Origin: Chloroflexota bacterium
Lineage (GTDB): Bacteria; Chloroflexota; UBA11872
DNA length: 64,000 nucleotides
Assembly (NCBI GenBank): GCA_022821905.1
Contig: JAJECS010000022.1
Location: forward strand, 1 to 64,000
Direction: 5' to 3'
How positions within the stretch are numbered: position 1 is the first letter of the stretch; each line of letters starts with the position of its first letter. Below the pieces are notes generated by a model that saw nothing but the letters and a program-made list of their open reading frames with translations, made no database searches and was not told the origin of the DNA. Both the position numbers and the translations under genes were made by a program. Shown one piece after another: positions 1-8,871 of this stretch.

Positions 1-256
1 CAGCGCTCTGGGCCGGGACGACCCCGCTCTCCCACGGGCTCGCAAGGGCCCCAGGGTCAATCGGTCTGTCCCGGCCCGGGCTATGCCCTCGGACATTCCG
101 AGAGTCCTCGGAACATACCCGCCCTGGCACATACAAGGGTCGGGGTGAGGGTGACGACCGCCGGCCGCACCGCATTTCGAGCACGGCGACCGAACTTGCC
201 TGCAGCCTCCGCCTATCATCGAAGCCAACAGCGGCCCTGCACGGAAAGCCACCGCC

Positions 257-1402
257 ATGCGCATCACCGACATCCGCACGATTCCGATCTACGCCGAGCA
301 CCGCGACATCAACTACCTCATCACCAAGGTCGAGACCGACAAGGGCATCTACGGCCTCGGGGAGTCGGCGATCGCGGGCAAGGAGCGCGCCGTCCAGGGC
401 GTCATCGAGCACTTCCGCCCGCTGCTGATCGGCGAGGACCCGCGCCGCATCGACCATCTGTGGCAGCGCATGTTCCGCGGCAGCTTCTTCAAGGCCGGTC
501 CCATCCTGGGCGCGGCGATCTCGGCTATCGACATCGCTCTCTGGGACATCAAGGGCAAGGCGCTCGGCGTTCCGGTGTGGGAGCTGCTCGGCGGCAAGTG
601 CCGTGAGGGCGTGGTCGCCTACCCGCACGTCACGGGCAAGACCGTGGATGCATTGCTGGCCGATGCCGACCGCGCGCTGGCCCAGAGCTATCGCTTCGTG
701 CGCTACGGCTTCCCGGGCGTCGAGGCGCAGGGCGGGGTGCTGGAACCGCGGCGCGCCGTGCCGGCCTGCATCGAGTTCACCGAGGCCATGCGCCGGCACG
801 TGGGGCCGGACATCGAGATTTGCGTCGACTTCCACACCCGGCTCGATCCCAACGAGGCCGTCCGGCTGTGCAAGGGCCTGGAGCCGCTGGACATCTTCTT
901 CGCCGAGGACCCCGTGCGCTCCGAGCGTCCCGAGGCCTACGCCTATGTGCGCCGCCACACCCACGTGCCCATCGCTGGCGGCGAGGAGCTGGCCTCCAAG
1001 TGGGAGTTCCAGCCGCTCATCGAGGGCGACCTGATCGACTACGTGCGCACCGACCTCTGCATCGTCGGCGGCTTCACCGAGGCCAAGAAGATCGCCGGGT
1101 GGGCCGAGTCGCATCACCAATACCTGGCGCCGCACAGTCCCATGGGCCCGATCTCGCTCGCCGCGTGCGTGCACTTGGATATCGCCAGCCCGTTGGTCGG
1201 CGTGCAGGAGCTGCCGGAGGTTCCCGGCGCGCTGTCGGACGTGTTCCCGCAGCAGATGACCTTCGAGGACGGTCACCTGATCGCGCCGACCGCGCCCGGA
1301 ATCGGCGTGGACATCGACGAGGAAGCCGCCGCGAATCACCCGTTCCAGATGCGCCCGGTGCTCGAACTCCGCCGCGAGGACGGCTCCGTCACGAACTGGT
1401 AG
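257..1402 (+). CDS. Mandelate racemase/muconate lactonizing enzyme family (enolase superfamily) protein
   Basis: 381 aa, normal length for the family. The N-terminal capping domain is residues 1-120 and a (beta/alpha)-barrel follows. Barrel-strand acids are visible in EICVDFH (about 195), FFAEDP (about 221) and IAGGEE (about 245), the usual Mg ligands. The C-terminal strand has APHSPMGP, giving a histidine in the position used by galactonate/mannonate dehydratase-like members. The family abstracts a proton alpha to a carboxylate; a sugar-acid dehydratase is most likely, but the substrate cannot be read from sequence. It stands alone. ATG 257 follows GGAAAG weakly; TATCAT about 45 bases upstream could be a -10. 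A palindrome lies after the stop. Confidence 0.85.
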   Translation: MRITDIRTIPIYAEHRDINYLITKVETDKGIYGLGESAIAGKERAVQGVIEHFRPLLIGEDPRRIDHLWQRMFRGSFFKAGPILGAAISAIDIALWDIKGKALGVPVWELLGGKCREGVVAYPHVTGKTVDALLADADRALAQSYRFVRYGFPGVEAQGGVLEPRRAVPACIEFTEAMRRHVGPDIEICVDFHTRLDPNEAVRLCKGLEPLDIFFAEDPVRSERPEAYAYVRRHTHVPIAGGEELASKWEFQPLIEGDLIDYVRTDLCIVGGFTEAKKIAGWAESHHQYLAPHSPMGPISLAACVHLDIASPLVGVQELPEVPGALSDVFPQQMTFEDGHLIAPTAPGIGVDIDEEAAANHPFQMRPVLELRREDGSVTNW

Positions 1403-1427
1403 CCGGTCGCCGCGAACGGCGGATGTA

Positions 1428-1449
1428 GGGGCGGTTCGCGAACCGCCCC
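1428..1449. repeat. 22-bp perfect palindrome after the enolase-family gene
   Basis: The left arm (GGGGCGGTTCG) and right arm are exact reverse complements with no loop base. It begins 26 bases after the stop. It could fold as a terminator-like hairpin, but no T-tract follows on the plus strand. It may equally be a dispersed palindromic repeat. Confidence 0.6.
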
Positions 1450-1481
1450 AATCAAAACGCGACCCGCGCCTCAGCCCGAAT

Positions 1482-1558
1482 CCGGTGGCCCGCGCTGCGT
1501 GCAGCGTGGGACTGGCCGCGGATGAATCTCCCAGGCTGCGCGCAGCCTGGGCCACCGG
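1482..1558. repeat. Dispersed repeat, family 2 (inverted CCGGTGGCC ends)
   Basis: A 77-base element whose ends CCGGTGGCC and GGCCACCGG are inverted repeats. The interior arms (GCTGCGTGCAGC and GCTGCGCGCAGC) are themselves near-palindromes. A 29-base piece of the left half recurs identically at 18564-18592. It lies between convergent genes. Confidence 0.7.
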
Positions 1559-1588
1559 GCACGCCAACGGCGCCCGCGCGTCCGCTCC

Positions 1589-2212
1589 TTAGGCGGTGCT
1601 GTCGTCCTTGTTGGCGGCCTGCTTCTTCGCGCGCTCGATCTGGCTGTGCACGTGCAGCACGCGCTGGGCGGCGGTGAGCTGCGTGGCGATCGCCAGGAAC
1701 CACATCGCCCCGCTCAGCACCCCGAACGGCGTCAGCAGGGCGATGCCCAGCACGATCAGCCGCTCCGGCCGCTGGAAGAAGCCGACCTTGCATTCCACGC
1801 CCAGGCCCTCCGCGCGGGCGCGGGTGTAGCTGATGAGCATGGACCCGATCAGCGTCAGCAGGGCGAGCACGACCTCCGCCCGCGCGCCCACGTCGACGAA
1901 ATACCAGGTGAGTCCGGTGAAGATCACGCCTTCGCCCCAGCGGTCCATGGTCGAGTCCAGAAACGCGCCGAAGTCCGACCGCCGGTTGCTGACGCGGGCC
2001 ACGGCGCCGTCGAACATGTCGAATCCGCCGCTGAACAGCAGCATCACGCCGCCGGCGACCTGCCACCCGAGCGCGATCACCGCGGCCGTGGGAAATGCCA
2101 GCACGAGCCCCGTGATGGTGAGCACATTGGGGTCGATGCCCGTGCGCGCCAACGGCGCCACCACGCGCTCGGCGAGGCGGCGAGACCGGGCCTGCATGCG
2201 CTGGTTGATCAT
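1589..2212 (-). CDS. pgsA: CDP-alcohol phosphatidyltransferase, probable phosphatidylinositol-phosphate synthase
   Basis: 207 aa membrane enzyme. The CDP-alcohol phosphotransferase signature D-x2-D-G-x2-A-R-x8-G-x3-D-x3-D is intact at about residues 65-90 (starting DMFDGAVAR), followed by several hydrophobic segments. In actinobacteria the PgsA1 class joins inositol phosphate to CDP-diacylglycerol. The inositol-phosphate substrate is inferred from the same-operon ino1, patA and pimA; the motif alone would also fit phosphatidylglycerol-phosphate synthase. The start ATG overlaps the stop of the preceding glycosyltransferase by one base (ATGA-type junction), so translation is probably coupled. 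It is the last gene of the operon. Confidence 0.85.
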   Translation of the reverse strand: MINQRMQARSRRLAERVVAPLARTGIDPNVLTITGLVLAFPTAAVIALGWQVAGGVMLLFSGGFDMFDGAVARVSNRRSDFGAFLDSTMDRWGEGVIFTGLTWYFVDVGARAEVVLALLTLIGSMLISYTRARAEGLGVECKVGFFQRPERLIVLGIALLTPFGVLSGAMWFLAIATQLTAAQRVLHVHSQIERAKKQAANKDDSTA

Positions 2213-3393
2213 CAGCGAGCCGCCGCTTCCGCCGCTCTGGGCGTGAAGGCCCAGTAGCGCCCGCCGATCTCGCGTTCGTTGAGCAACTCTTCGTAGTAGT
2301 CCACCACCCGGGCCGCGATCTTGGGCCAGGCGAACGCCTGCGCGCGCTGCTCGCCGAACGCGGACATTTGCGTGCGCTTAGTCTCATTGCGCATCAGGCG
2401 CAGCAGCGTGCGCGCCAGCGCCGCGTCATCCTTGGGCGGCACCAGCAGCGCACCCTCGCCGTCCAGCAGCAGCGCGCGGTAGCCCGGAATGTCGCTGGCC
2501 ACCACCGGCAGACCGGCGGCCATGGCCTCCAGCAGCACCACCCCCTGGCTCTCCCCGCCGAGCGCCGGCGAGCAGAAGACGTGCGAGCTCTTGAGGTAGC
2601 GCTGCTTGTCCTCCTGGCTCACGTAGCCGGCGAAGACGACGTTTCGCAGGCCCAGCTGGTCGACCTGGCGCTGGTAGATACGCCGCTGGCGGGGACGGTA
2701 GGCCCCCACGAGCACCAGCCGGGTGCGGGGCTGCATCTGTTGGACCAGTTGCATCGCGCGCAGCAGCACCGATAGACCCTTGCGCTTGTCGAAGCGCCCC
2801 ACGAACAGGATGTTGAAGAAGCCGTCGGCAAGCTGGGGCAGCGGCTCGACGTCCCGGCCGTAGAAGTCGACGTCGATGCCGTTCGGGATGATGCGGTATT
2901 CGCCGCGGTAGGAGCGGTACACCAGGTCGCGCGCCGCCTGCGACACGGCGATCTTGCCGTCCAGCTTGCGTTGCAGCCGCCGGATGAGCGGACGCGTGGT
3001 GTGATAGACGAACGCCGACTTGCGCGCCGCGTGGAACGTGCCCACGTTGAGCGCCTGCGAGTGGCGCAGCACCGTGAGCGGCAAGGCCGGGACCAGCGGC
3101 TCCTGCAGGTGGACGACATCGAACTGGCGATCGTCCAGGAATCGGCGCACGCGCGGCAGCAGCGCCGGCGACAGCGTGAGCCGCGCCGTCGACTGGTTCA
3201 CGGGCAGCGGCACGATGCGGCGGCCGACCCGATAGAAATTTGGGGTCTCCACTTCGGGCGTCTCGGCCGACGACGGCGCCATGATCGCCACCTCGTGCCC
3301 CAGCGCCCGGAACTCGCGATCCAGCGCCAGCACGTGCTCCGTCACCCCGCCCGGATACGGGAAGTCGTAGGGCGAGACTTGAAGAATACGCAC
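2212..3393 (-). CDS. pimA: Glycosyltransferase family 4, PimA-like phosphatidylinositol mannosyltransferase
   Basis: 393 aa GT-B glycosyltransferase. The N-terminal Rossmann half starts RILQVSPYDFPYPGGVTEHV, with the Gly-rich acceptor loop. The C-terminal half holds IPNGID, LFVGRFDKRKG and an E-x7-E donor-binding motif at GGESQGVVLLEA. In actinobacteria PimA transfers mannose from GDP-mannose to phosphatidylinositol on the cytoplasmic face. The start is GTG 3393, which shares one base with the acyltransferase stop; the frame stays open further upstream, but only by reading through that neighbour. Adjacency to PatA-, PgsA- and Ino1-like genes supports PimA over a general glycosyltransferase. 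Confidence 0.85.
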   Translation of the reverse strand: MRILQVSPYDFPYPGGVTEHVLALDREFRALGHEVAIMAPSSAETPEVETPNFYRVGRRIVPLPVNQSTARLTLSPALLPRVRRFLDDRQFDVVHLQEPLVPALPLTVLRHSQALNVGTFHAARKSAFVYHTTRPLIRRLQRKLDGKIAVSQAARDLVYRSYRGEYRIIPNGIDVDFYGRDVEPLPQLADGFFNILFVGRFDKRKGLSVLLRAMQLVQQMQPRTRLVLVGAYRPRQRRIYQRQVDQLGLRNVVFAGYVSQEDKQRYLKSSHVFCSPALGGESQGVVLLEAMAAGLPVVASDIPGYRALLLDGEGALLVPPKDDAALARTLLRLMRNETKRTQMSAFGEQRAQAFAWPKIAARVVDYYEELLNEREIGGRYWAFTPRAAEAAAR

Positions 3394-4253
3394 TAGCCGG
3401 CGGCCTCCCACATGGACCGAAACATATACCACTGCTCCGGCGCCTTGCGGATCAGCGCTTCGAGATCCCACATCACCTGCTGCATGCCTCGCTGCACGGC
3501 CTCGTCCCGCGGGATGCCGCGGTCCCAGAAGATCGGCGGCATGGCATGCCCGGTATAGGTGCCGTCGCCGTTGCGGGTCATGCCGCCCACCAACAGCGGA
3601 CTGCCGGCGCGCTGGGCCAGGGCGGCCGCCCCCGGCGGCACCCACGCTGGACGACCGAAGAACTCGACCTGCATCCCGCGCCCCGGCGTGGGCCGGTCGG
3701 CCAGCAGGGCGACGTACTCCCCGCGGCGCAGCGCTCGCAGAATCTCCCGCGCCGCGTTCCCGAGTTGAATGCTCTGGAGGTTCAGCTTGGCCCGCACGTG
3801 GTCCAGCATGCCGGTCACCGCGCGGCTGCGCATGGTCTCGGCGACCACGTGCGTCCGGTGGTCCAGCGAGACCAGCCCGCCGCACCACTCCCAGTTCCCG
3901 AAGTGGGCCGTGATCATGATGCCGCCCTGGCGTTGTTCGTGGAGCGCCTTGAAGTGCTCGTAGCCTTCGATGCGCACCGTCCGGCTGATCAACTCCGCCT
4001 GCGACAGCCGAAAGCTGCGCAGAAAGTCGATCACGTGGTCGACGAACGCCACCACCGACCGCCGGGCGAGATTCCGCGCGCGAGGGTCTGACGGCGGCAG
4101 ATCCAGCACCACCGACATGTTGGCGATGGTGTTGCGGCGCACGCGCGGCACGAGCAGGAAGACTAGCGTGCCCAGCACGCGCGCGACCGCCGCCGAGATC
4201 GGTCGCGGAATCCAGCCGACCACATGCGAGCCGAACTCGAACAGAGCGATCAT
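3393..4253 (-). CDS. Lysophospholipid acyltransferase (LpxL/HtrB family), PatA-like
   Basis: 286 aa. A hydrophobic N-terminal segment (residues 8-38) anchors it to the membrane. The catalytic H-x4-E motif is AHFGNWEW (about residue 115), and LLADRPTPGRG and EFFGRPA are also typical of the family. LpxL-type enzymes acylate lipid A; the actinobacterial PatA branch acylates the mannose of PIM. The operon position between ino1 and a PimA-like gene, matching the mycobacterial order pgsA-patA-pimA, favours the PatA role. Its ATG directly follows the ino1 stop, with no gap. Confidence 0.85.
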   Translation of the reverse strand: MIALFEFGSHVVGWIPRPISAAVARVLGTLVFLLVPRVRRNTIANMSVVLDLPPSDPRARNLARRSVVAFVDHVIDFLRSFRLSQAELISRTVRIEGYEHFKALHEQRQGGIMITAHFGNWEWCGGLVSLDHRTHVVAETMRSRAVTGMLDHVRAKLNLQSIQLGNAAREILRALRRGEYVALLADRPTPGRGMQVEFFGRPAWVPPGAAALAQRAGSPLLVGGMTRNGDGTYTGHAMPPIFWDRGIPRDEAVQRGMQQVMWDLEALIRKAPEQWYMFRSMWEAAG

Positions 4254-5357
4254 CTACGCGAGATCGGCCGCCGATCCGGCCGCAATCGTGGCCGACGCAA
4301 TGAACTCCTCCATCATGTCGTGGGCTTCGGCATCCGTGTACTGAATGGGCGGCGACTTCATGAGGTACGCCGACGGGCCTTCCAGCGCCCCCGAGACCCC
4401 ACGCGTCATGGCGATCTTGCAGCAGCGCACGGCGTCGATCACGATGCCCGCCGAATTCGGAGAGTCCACAACCTCGAGCTTGAGCTCCACGTTGAGCGGT
4501 TGGCCGCCGAAGGACTCACCCTCCAGGCGGATGAACGCCCACTTGCGGTCGCCGAGCCATTCGACGTAGTCGCTCGGGCCGATGTGGACGTTGGCCGGCC
4601 CGATGTCGTACTCCAGCTGACTCGTCACCGCGTTGGTCTTGGACACCTTCTTCGACTCCAGCCGCTCGCGCTCCAGCATGTTCTTGAAGTCGGAGTTGCC
4701 GCCCACGTTCAGCTGGTAGGTGCGCTCGAGATTGACGCCGCGGTCCCGGAACAGCCGGGTCAGGACCCGGTGCACGATCGTGGCTCCGACCTGCGACTTG
4801 ATGTCGTCGCCGATGATGGGCACCTGCGCCCGTTCGAAGCGCTGCTGCCAGTAAGTCTCGCGCGCGATGAACACCGGCATGCAGTTCACCATGGCGCAGC
4901 CCGCCTGCAAGACCTGCTCCACGTACCACTTGGTGGCTTCCTCGCTGCCCACCGGCAGGTAGTTGATCACCACGTCCGTGTGGGTGTCCTGCAGCAGCTG
5001 CACGATGTCGTCCGTCGACCCGTCGGCCTTCACGACCGTGTCGGCCATGTAGCGCCCGATGCCGTCGTGCGTCATGCCGCGCGCCACCGTGACGTCCTGG
5101 TGCGAGACGTCGGAGAACTTCACGGTGTTGTTCGGCGCCGCGAAAATCGCCTCGCTCAGGTCGGTCCCGACCTTGTTCCGATCGACGTCGATGGCCGCCG
5201 AGAACTCGACATCGCCAACGTGATATGGGCCGAGCACGGTGTGCATGAGCCCGGGGATGAACTCATCGGCCGGCGCGTCGCGATAGTGCGCGACCCCCTG
5301 CACCAACGACGAGGCGCAATTTCCGACGCCAATGATTCCGACGCGAACCGTGGACAT
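4254..5357 (-). CDS. ino1: Inositol-3-phosphate synthase (actinobacterial/archaeal type)
   Basis: 367 aa, the short prokaryotic length. The NAD-binding motif is [12 protein letters not shown] at residues 6-17. Conserved stretches include [18 protein letters not shown] (about 225) and SYLMKSPP-like SAYLMKSPP near the C terminus. The enzyme converts glucose 6-phosphate to inositol phosphate, using NAD+ catalytically, and supplies the head group used by the downstream lipid genes. It starts 10 bases after the arsR stop and is followed without a gap by the acyltransferase. It is the committed step of the operon and thus the sensible target of the adjacent repressor. Confidence 0.95.
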   Translation of the reverse strand: MSTVRVGIIGVGNCASSLVQGVAHYRDAPADEFIPGLMHTVLGPYHVGDVEFSAAIDVDRNKVGTDLSEAIFAAPNNTVKFSDVSHQDVTVARGMTHDGIGRYMADTVVKADGSTDDIVQLLQDTHTDVVINYLPVGSEEATKWYVEQVLQAGCAMVNCMPVFIARETYWQQRFERAQVPIIGDDIKSQVGATIVHRVLTRLFRDRGVNLERTYQLNVGGNSDFKNMLERERLESKKVSKTNAVTSQLEYDIGPANVHIGPSDYVEWLGDRKWAFIRLEGESFGGQPLNVELKLEVVDSPNSAGIVIDAVRCCKIAMTRGVSGALEGPSAYLMKSPPIQYTDAEAHDMMEEFIASATIAAGSAADLA

Positions 5358-5367
5358 GGTGACTCCC

Positions 5368-5730
5368 TTACGAACGTGCGGCGCCCGAATTCGGGCGATC
5401 CGATGTGTGTGCCGTATGCACGGTGACCAAATGCTCCAAATAGGTCGTCAGTTCTTGATGCAGGGCCTCCAGTTGATCGGCGACCAGCGAGTACTTCACC
5501 AGCCGCCCCTCACGCCGCGCCCGCACGAGGCCGACCTGTCGCAGGCGGCGCACATGCCACGACACGAGCGGGGGACTGTGGCCGACCACCTCGGACAGCT
5601 CGGCCACCCCCTGATCCGGGTTCTCCGACAGCCGTTGCAGGATCCGCAGGCGGGTGCCCGACCCGAGCGCCCGCGCATACGAGCGCATCCCCAGGATGTC
5701 CCAGTCGTCCGGCGGAGTCGTTGGAGGCAC
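5368..5730 (-). CDS. ArsR-family winged-helix transcriptional regulator
   Basis: 120 aa. A winged helix spans residues 12-95: the first helix is [13 protein letters not shown], the recognition helix region is [19 protein letters not shown], and the wing is [11 protein letters not shown]. No CxC metal site typical of ArsR/SmtB alpha-3 is visible, so a non-metal signal is likely. The start is GTG 5730; the ATG at 5737 is in another frame. A perfect palindrome (5738-5755) lies directly upstream and probably is its operator. As the first gene of the inositol-lipid operon it likely represses its own transcript. Confidence 0.85.
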   Translation of the reverse strand: MPPTTPPDDWDILGMRSYARALGSGTRLRILQRLSENPDQGVAELSEVVGHSPPLVSWHVRRLRQVGLVRARREGRLVKYSLVADQLEALHQELTTYLEHLVTVHTAHTSDRPNSGAARS

Positions 5731-5737
5731 GATTCAT

Positions 5738-5755
5738 AAAGAAAAGTTTTTCTTT
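5738..5755. promoter_or_regulatory. 18-bp AT-rich palindrome, candidate ArsR operator
   Basis: Arms AAAGAAAA and TTTTCTTT are exact reverse complements around a GT spacer. It is strikingly AT-rich against the GC-rich surroundings and sits 8 bases upstream of the arsR GTG. The position over the presumed promoter of the operon fits autorepression. Family knowledge: ArsR dimers bind short inverted repeats near their own promoters. Confidence 0.6.
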
Positions 5756-5844
5756 CGGTAAACCCTAACGCGGCGGCAACCGCGTTGTCAAAGCGTGCCG
5801 GAAGGCGGCTGGGAGTCTCTTCAGCCTGTCAGTCCCGCGCCCGT

Positions 5845-5873
5845 CCGTCATTCCCGCGGAGTCGGGAATCCAG
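5845..5873. repeat. Dispersed repeat, family 1 (CCGTCATTCCCGCG...CGGGAATCCAG)
   Basis: An interrupted palindrome, ATTCCCGC-gga-gtcGGGAAT. Copies occur at 18741-18769 and, with a longer internal part, at 25658-25709. It lies between arsR and the RNase Y gene end. Confidence 0.7.
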
Positions 5874-5915
5874 ACGCACCGCGCATAAGGTCGAATCGGG
5901 CGACCCGCTCCGACG

Positions 5916-7469
5916 CTACTTGGCGTATTCGACCGCGCGCGTTTCCCGAATGGCCGTGATCTTGATCTGGCCGGGGTACTCCAGCGACTCCTGGACGCGG
6001 TCGGCGATCTCCCGCGTCAGGCGGTGAATGCCCAACTCGTCGACCGAGCTGGGTTGCACCATCACCCGCAGCTCGCGCCCGGCCTGGATGGCGTAACAAG
6101 ACTTCACGCCGTCGAACGAGCTGGCAATCTCTTCCAGCTTCTCCAGGCGTTGCAAATAGCGCGTCACCGTCTCGCGACGCGCTCCCGGGCGAGAGCCCGA
6201 GATCGCGTCCGCCGCCGCCACGGCGAAGGCCTCGAAGCTGCGCAACTCCACCTCGAAATGGTGCGCCTCCGCGGCGTGCGCCACGTCGTCGCGCACGCCG
6301 TGCCGGCGCAACAGCTCGCCGCCGATCAGCGCGTGCGGGCCGTCCACCTCGTGGTCGATGCCCTTGCCGATGTCGTGCACGAAACCGGCCGTGCGCGCCA
6401 GCTCCACGTCGCCGCCAACCTCGCTCGTCATGGTCGCCGCAAGCAGCGCCACCTCGAGGGAGTGGCTCAGCACGTTTTGCCCGTAGCTGTGGCGGAATCG
6501 CAGGCGCCCCATGTAGCGCAGGATCTCGGGTGGCAGGCCGGTGATCTTGGCGTCGAACGCGGCCCGTTCGCCTTCCTGGGCAATGATTTCCGTGACCTCG
6601 GATTGGGCCTTGGCCACCGCCTCCTCGATTCGTGCCGGATGGATGCGGCCGTCCTCGGTCAGGCGCCGCAGCGCCACCCGGGCCACCTCGCGCCGCACCG
6701 GATCGAAGGCGGAGAGCACCACGGTTTCGGGCGTGTCATCGATGATGACGTCGACCCCGGTGGCCGCTTCCAGCGCCCGAATATTGCGGCCCTCGCGTCC
6801 GATGATCCGGCCCTTCATGTCGTCGTTCTTGAGGTCGACGACCGACGTCGTCACCTCGGTGGTGTGGGACGCGGCCACGCGCTGCAGCGCCAGCCCCACC
6901 AGCCAACGGGCGCGGGCTTCCGCCCGCTCCTTGGCGTCGGCCTCGACCTGGCGCACCATCTGCTCGGCGTCGGCGGTCACCTCTTGCTCGATGCTGCGCA
7001 CCAACTCCGTGCGCGCCTCGTCGCGCGTCAGGCTGGCCGCGCGCTCCAACGCCGCCAGGTGCTCCTGGCGCGCCTCTTCCTGCGCCTGCGCCTCGGCCTC
7101 GAGCTTGCGGCGCTCGGCGTCGAGCTCGGCCTCGCGGGCCAGCGACGCGCGCTCGCGCTCCTCAAGCGCTCCGGCGCGCGCCTCCAGTCGCTCGTCCCGC
7201 TGCTGCGCGCGCTGCTCGTGGCGCTGCATCTCGCGGCGACGGTCGGCCAGTTCGCGCTCGCCCGCTTCCCAGGCTTGGCGCGCGTTTCGCGTGGTGGTCT
7301 CGATCAGGGCTCGTTGCTGGGCTTCGGCGGCCTTCAGCTCCTCCTCGATCCGCTGCGCCAGGGCGCGCATGCGCGATCCGGATAGCCAAACTTGATAGAA
7401 GTAGCCCGCCACAAGCCCCAGCGCGAGCATCGCCACGCCGGCGATGATCGCTATCAGCGGGGCAGCCAT
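5916..7469 (-). CDS. rny: Ribonuclease Y
   Basis: 517 aa with the complete RNase Y architecture. There is an N-terminal membrane helix (residues 4-26), a long charged coiled coil (about 30-190), and a KH domain with IIGREGRNIRALE (about 210). An HD domain follows, with HSLEVALLAA and VHDIGKGIDHE (about 330-425), the metal-binding His/Asp pairs. It is a membrane-anchored endoribonuclease that starts mRNA decay. ATG 7469 has GGAGG six bases upstream. The gene stands alone; a small hairpin (7529-7550) lies in its leader. Confidence 0.95.
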   Translation of the reverse strand: MAAPLIAIIAGVAMLALGLVAGYFYQVWLSGSRMRALAQRIEEELKAAEAQQRALIETTTRNARQAWEAGERELADRRREMQRHEQRAQQRDERLEARAGALEERERASLAREAELDAERRKLEAEAQAQEEARQEHLAALERAASLTRDEARTELVRSIEQEVTADAEQMVRQVEADAKERAEARARWLVGLALQRVAASHTTEVTTSVVDLKNDDMKGRIIGREGRNIRALEAATGVDVIIDDTPETVVLSAFDPVRREVARVALRRLTEDGRIHPARIEEAVAKAQSEVTEIIAQEGERAAFDAKITGLPPEILRYMGRLRFRHSYGQNVLSHSLEVALLAATMTSEVGGDVELARTAGFVHDIGKGIDHEVDGPHALIGGELLRRHGVRDDVAHAAEAHHFEVELRSFEAFAVAAADAISGSRPGARRETVTRYLQRLEKLEEIASSFDGVKSCYAIQAGRELRVMVQPSSVDELGIHRLTREIADRVQESLEYPGQIKITAIRETRAVEYAK

Positions 7470-7614
7470 GGCTAGCCTCCGATAGGTTGATGGTGGGGAA
7501 TGGCGTCAAAGTGTTCATGTCGGCAAGTGCTCCGCAGCCTCTCGCGGAGCTACAAGATGCTAACGGGCAATTGACTCTTGCGCCACCGTGCGCCGGGGCG
7601 ACGCCGCCTCCCAC

Positions 7615-7620
7615 CTATAC
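7615..7620 (+). promoter_or_regulatory. -10-like TATACT upstream of the URO-D-family gene
   Basis: TATACT lies 45 bases before ATG 7665. The same hexamer recurs before 12983 and, on the minus strand, before 20540. No convincing -35 is seen at 17 bases. Confidence 0.45.
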
Positions 7621-7664
7621 TGGGCACGGCAACCAGCGGGCCGGCGGCAGACCGGGAGAGCCAA

Positions 7665-8816
7665 ATGACTGCGACCCACGGCGCGGGGACGATGACCGGC
7701 CGCGAACGCTACGTAAATGCGCTGCTCGGCAAGCCCACCGACGCGATCGCCGTGGGAAGTCCGACGTCCCTGGCCACCTACGAGCAGATGCGCCTGCTCG
7801 GAATCGAGTGGCCCGAAGCCCACTACTCCGCCGAAGCCGTGGCGATGCTCGCCGAACGCAGCTACACCGATCTCGGCTTCGACACCATCGCCCCCTATTT
7901 CTGCATCATCATGGGCGCGGCCGCCCTCGGCGCGACGATTGACTGGGGCTCGGACCCCTGGGAGTTCGACAAGTCCAGCGGCAAGATCATCACCGGCCCC
8001 CGCATGCCGGCGGTGAAGCCGCCGCCCCCTTGGGTCACCCCCGATGACATCCAGATTCCCGACGACTTCCTGGAGCGCCGCGAATCGCGCGCCATCATCG
8101 ACGCGATCAAGATTCTCCGCGCCGACCACCCGGACGCCGGCATCGTGGGCAAGGTCATGGGTCCCTGGACGCTGGCCTATCACATGTTCGGGCCGCAGGA
8201 ATTCCTCATCAACGTGATCCTCGACCCCGACTACGTGCACCAGGTGCTCGACAGGCTGCGGCACGTGTCGGTCATGTTCGCCAACGCACAGCTCGAGGCC
8301 GGCGCCGACGTGATCACGCTGGCCGACCACTCCACCGGGGACCTGGTGCGCGCCGAGACCTACCGCGACTACCTGCTGCCGGTGCACCAGAAGATCACGC
8401 CCCTGATCGAGGGGCCGGTGATTCTCCACTGCTGCGGCAAGACCATCGACCGCATGCCCTACATCACCGAGGCCGGGTTCGAGGCCTTCCACTTCGCCAC
8501 CGAAAACAACCCCCACGAGGCCAAAAAGGCCGTCGGCGACTACAAGCTGGTGGGCAATGCGAGCAACTTCATCACCTTGCTGTCGGGCCGTCCGGAGGAT
8601 GTCGCCGTCGAGATCGAAGACCTGCTGGCCGCCGGGGTTGACATCATCGCGCCCGAGTGCGCCGTGCCGCCCCAGGTGCCCGACGCCAACTTGCGCGCGG
8701 TCGTCCAGGCCGCGCGCGGCGATTTCGAGCCCGACCCCGCCGTAACCGACGCCACGAACATGGCCGACGGTTACCGCGCGCAGGTCGCCGCGCAGAGTGG
8801 CGCGCTGCCGAGCTAG
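7665..8816 (+). CDS. Uroporphyrinogen decarboxylase-fold protein, MtaA/CmuA-like methyltransferase
   Basis: 383 aa. The URO-D fold is recognisable from MTGRERYVNALLGKPTD and KVMGPWTLAYHMFG. Zinc-site motifs of the methylcobamide:CoM methyltransferase branch are present: H-x-C in ILHCCGKT (about 258) and the cysteine in PECAVPP (about 335). The Arg residues needed for porphyrin binding in HemE are not apparent. It probably transfers methyl groups between a corrinoid and a thiol, or demethylates a small compound; no corrinoid protein gene is adjacent. ATG 7665 has GGGAGAG five bases upstream, better than the upstream in-frame ATG at 7578. Confidence 0.8.
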   Translation: MTATHGAGTMTGRERYVNALLGKPTDAIAVGSPTSLATYEQMRLLGIEWPEAHYSAEAVAMLAERSYTDLGFDTIAPYFCIIMGAAALGATIDWGSDPWEFDKSSGKIITGPRMPAVKPPPPWVTPDDIQIPDDFLERRESRAIIDAIKILRADHPDAGIVGKVMGPWTLAYHMFGPQEFLINVILDPDYVHQVLDRLRHVSVMFANAQLEAGADVITLADHSTGDLVRAETYRDYLLPVHQKITPLIEGPVILHCCGKTIDRMPYITEAGFEAFHFATENNPHEAKKAVGDYKLVGNASNFITLLSGRPEDVAVEIEDLLAAGVDIIAPECAVPPQVPDANLRAVVQAARGDFEPDPAVTDATNMADGYRAQVAAQSGALPS

Positions 8817-8871
8817 GCGCAGGCCCAGCGGCGCTGCCGCCGTGCCCGCTCGCGGCCTCGGAGGCTGACTA

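Noticed and set aside
1-256. Gene at the left edge of the window
   Set aside because: No conserved frame is seen; only a small inverted repeat (96-113) and a possible -10 before the first gene.
3394-3888. Extension of the PimA-like frame through the PatA-like gene
   Set aside because: It is an out-of-frame reading of the PatA-like gene; the GTG/TAG one-base overlap gives a natural start.
7529-7550. Hairpin in the RNase Y leader as a terminator
   Set aside because: It has 7-bp arms but no T-tract on either strand and lies in a leader.
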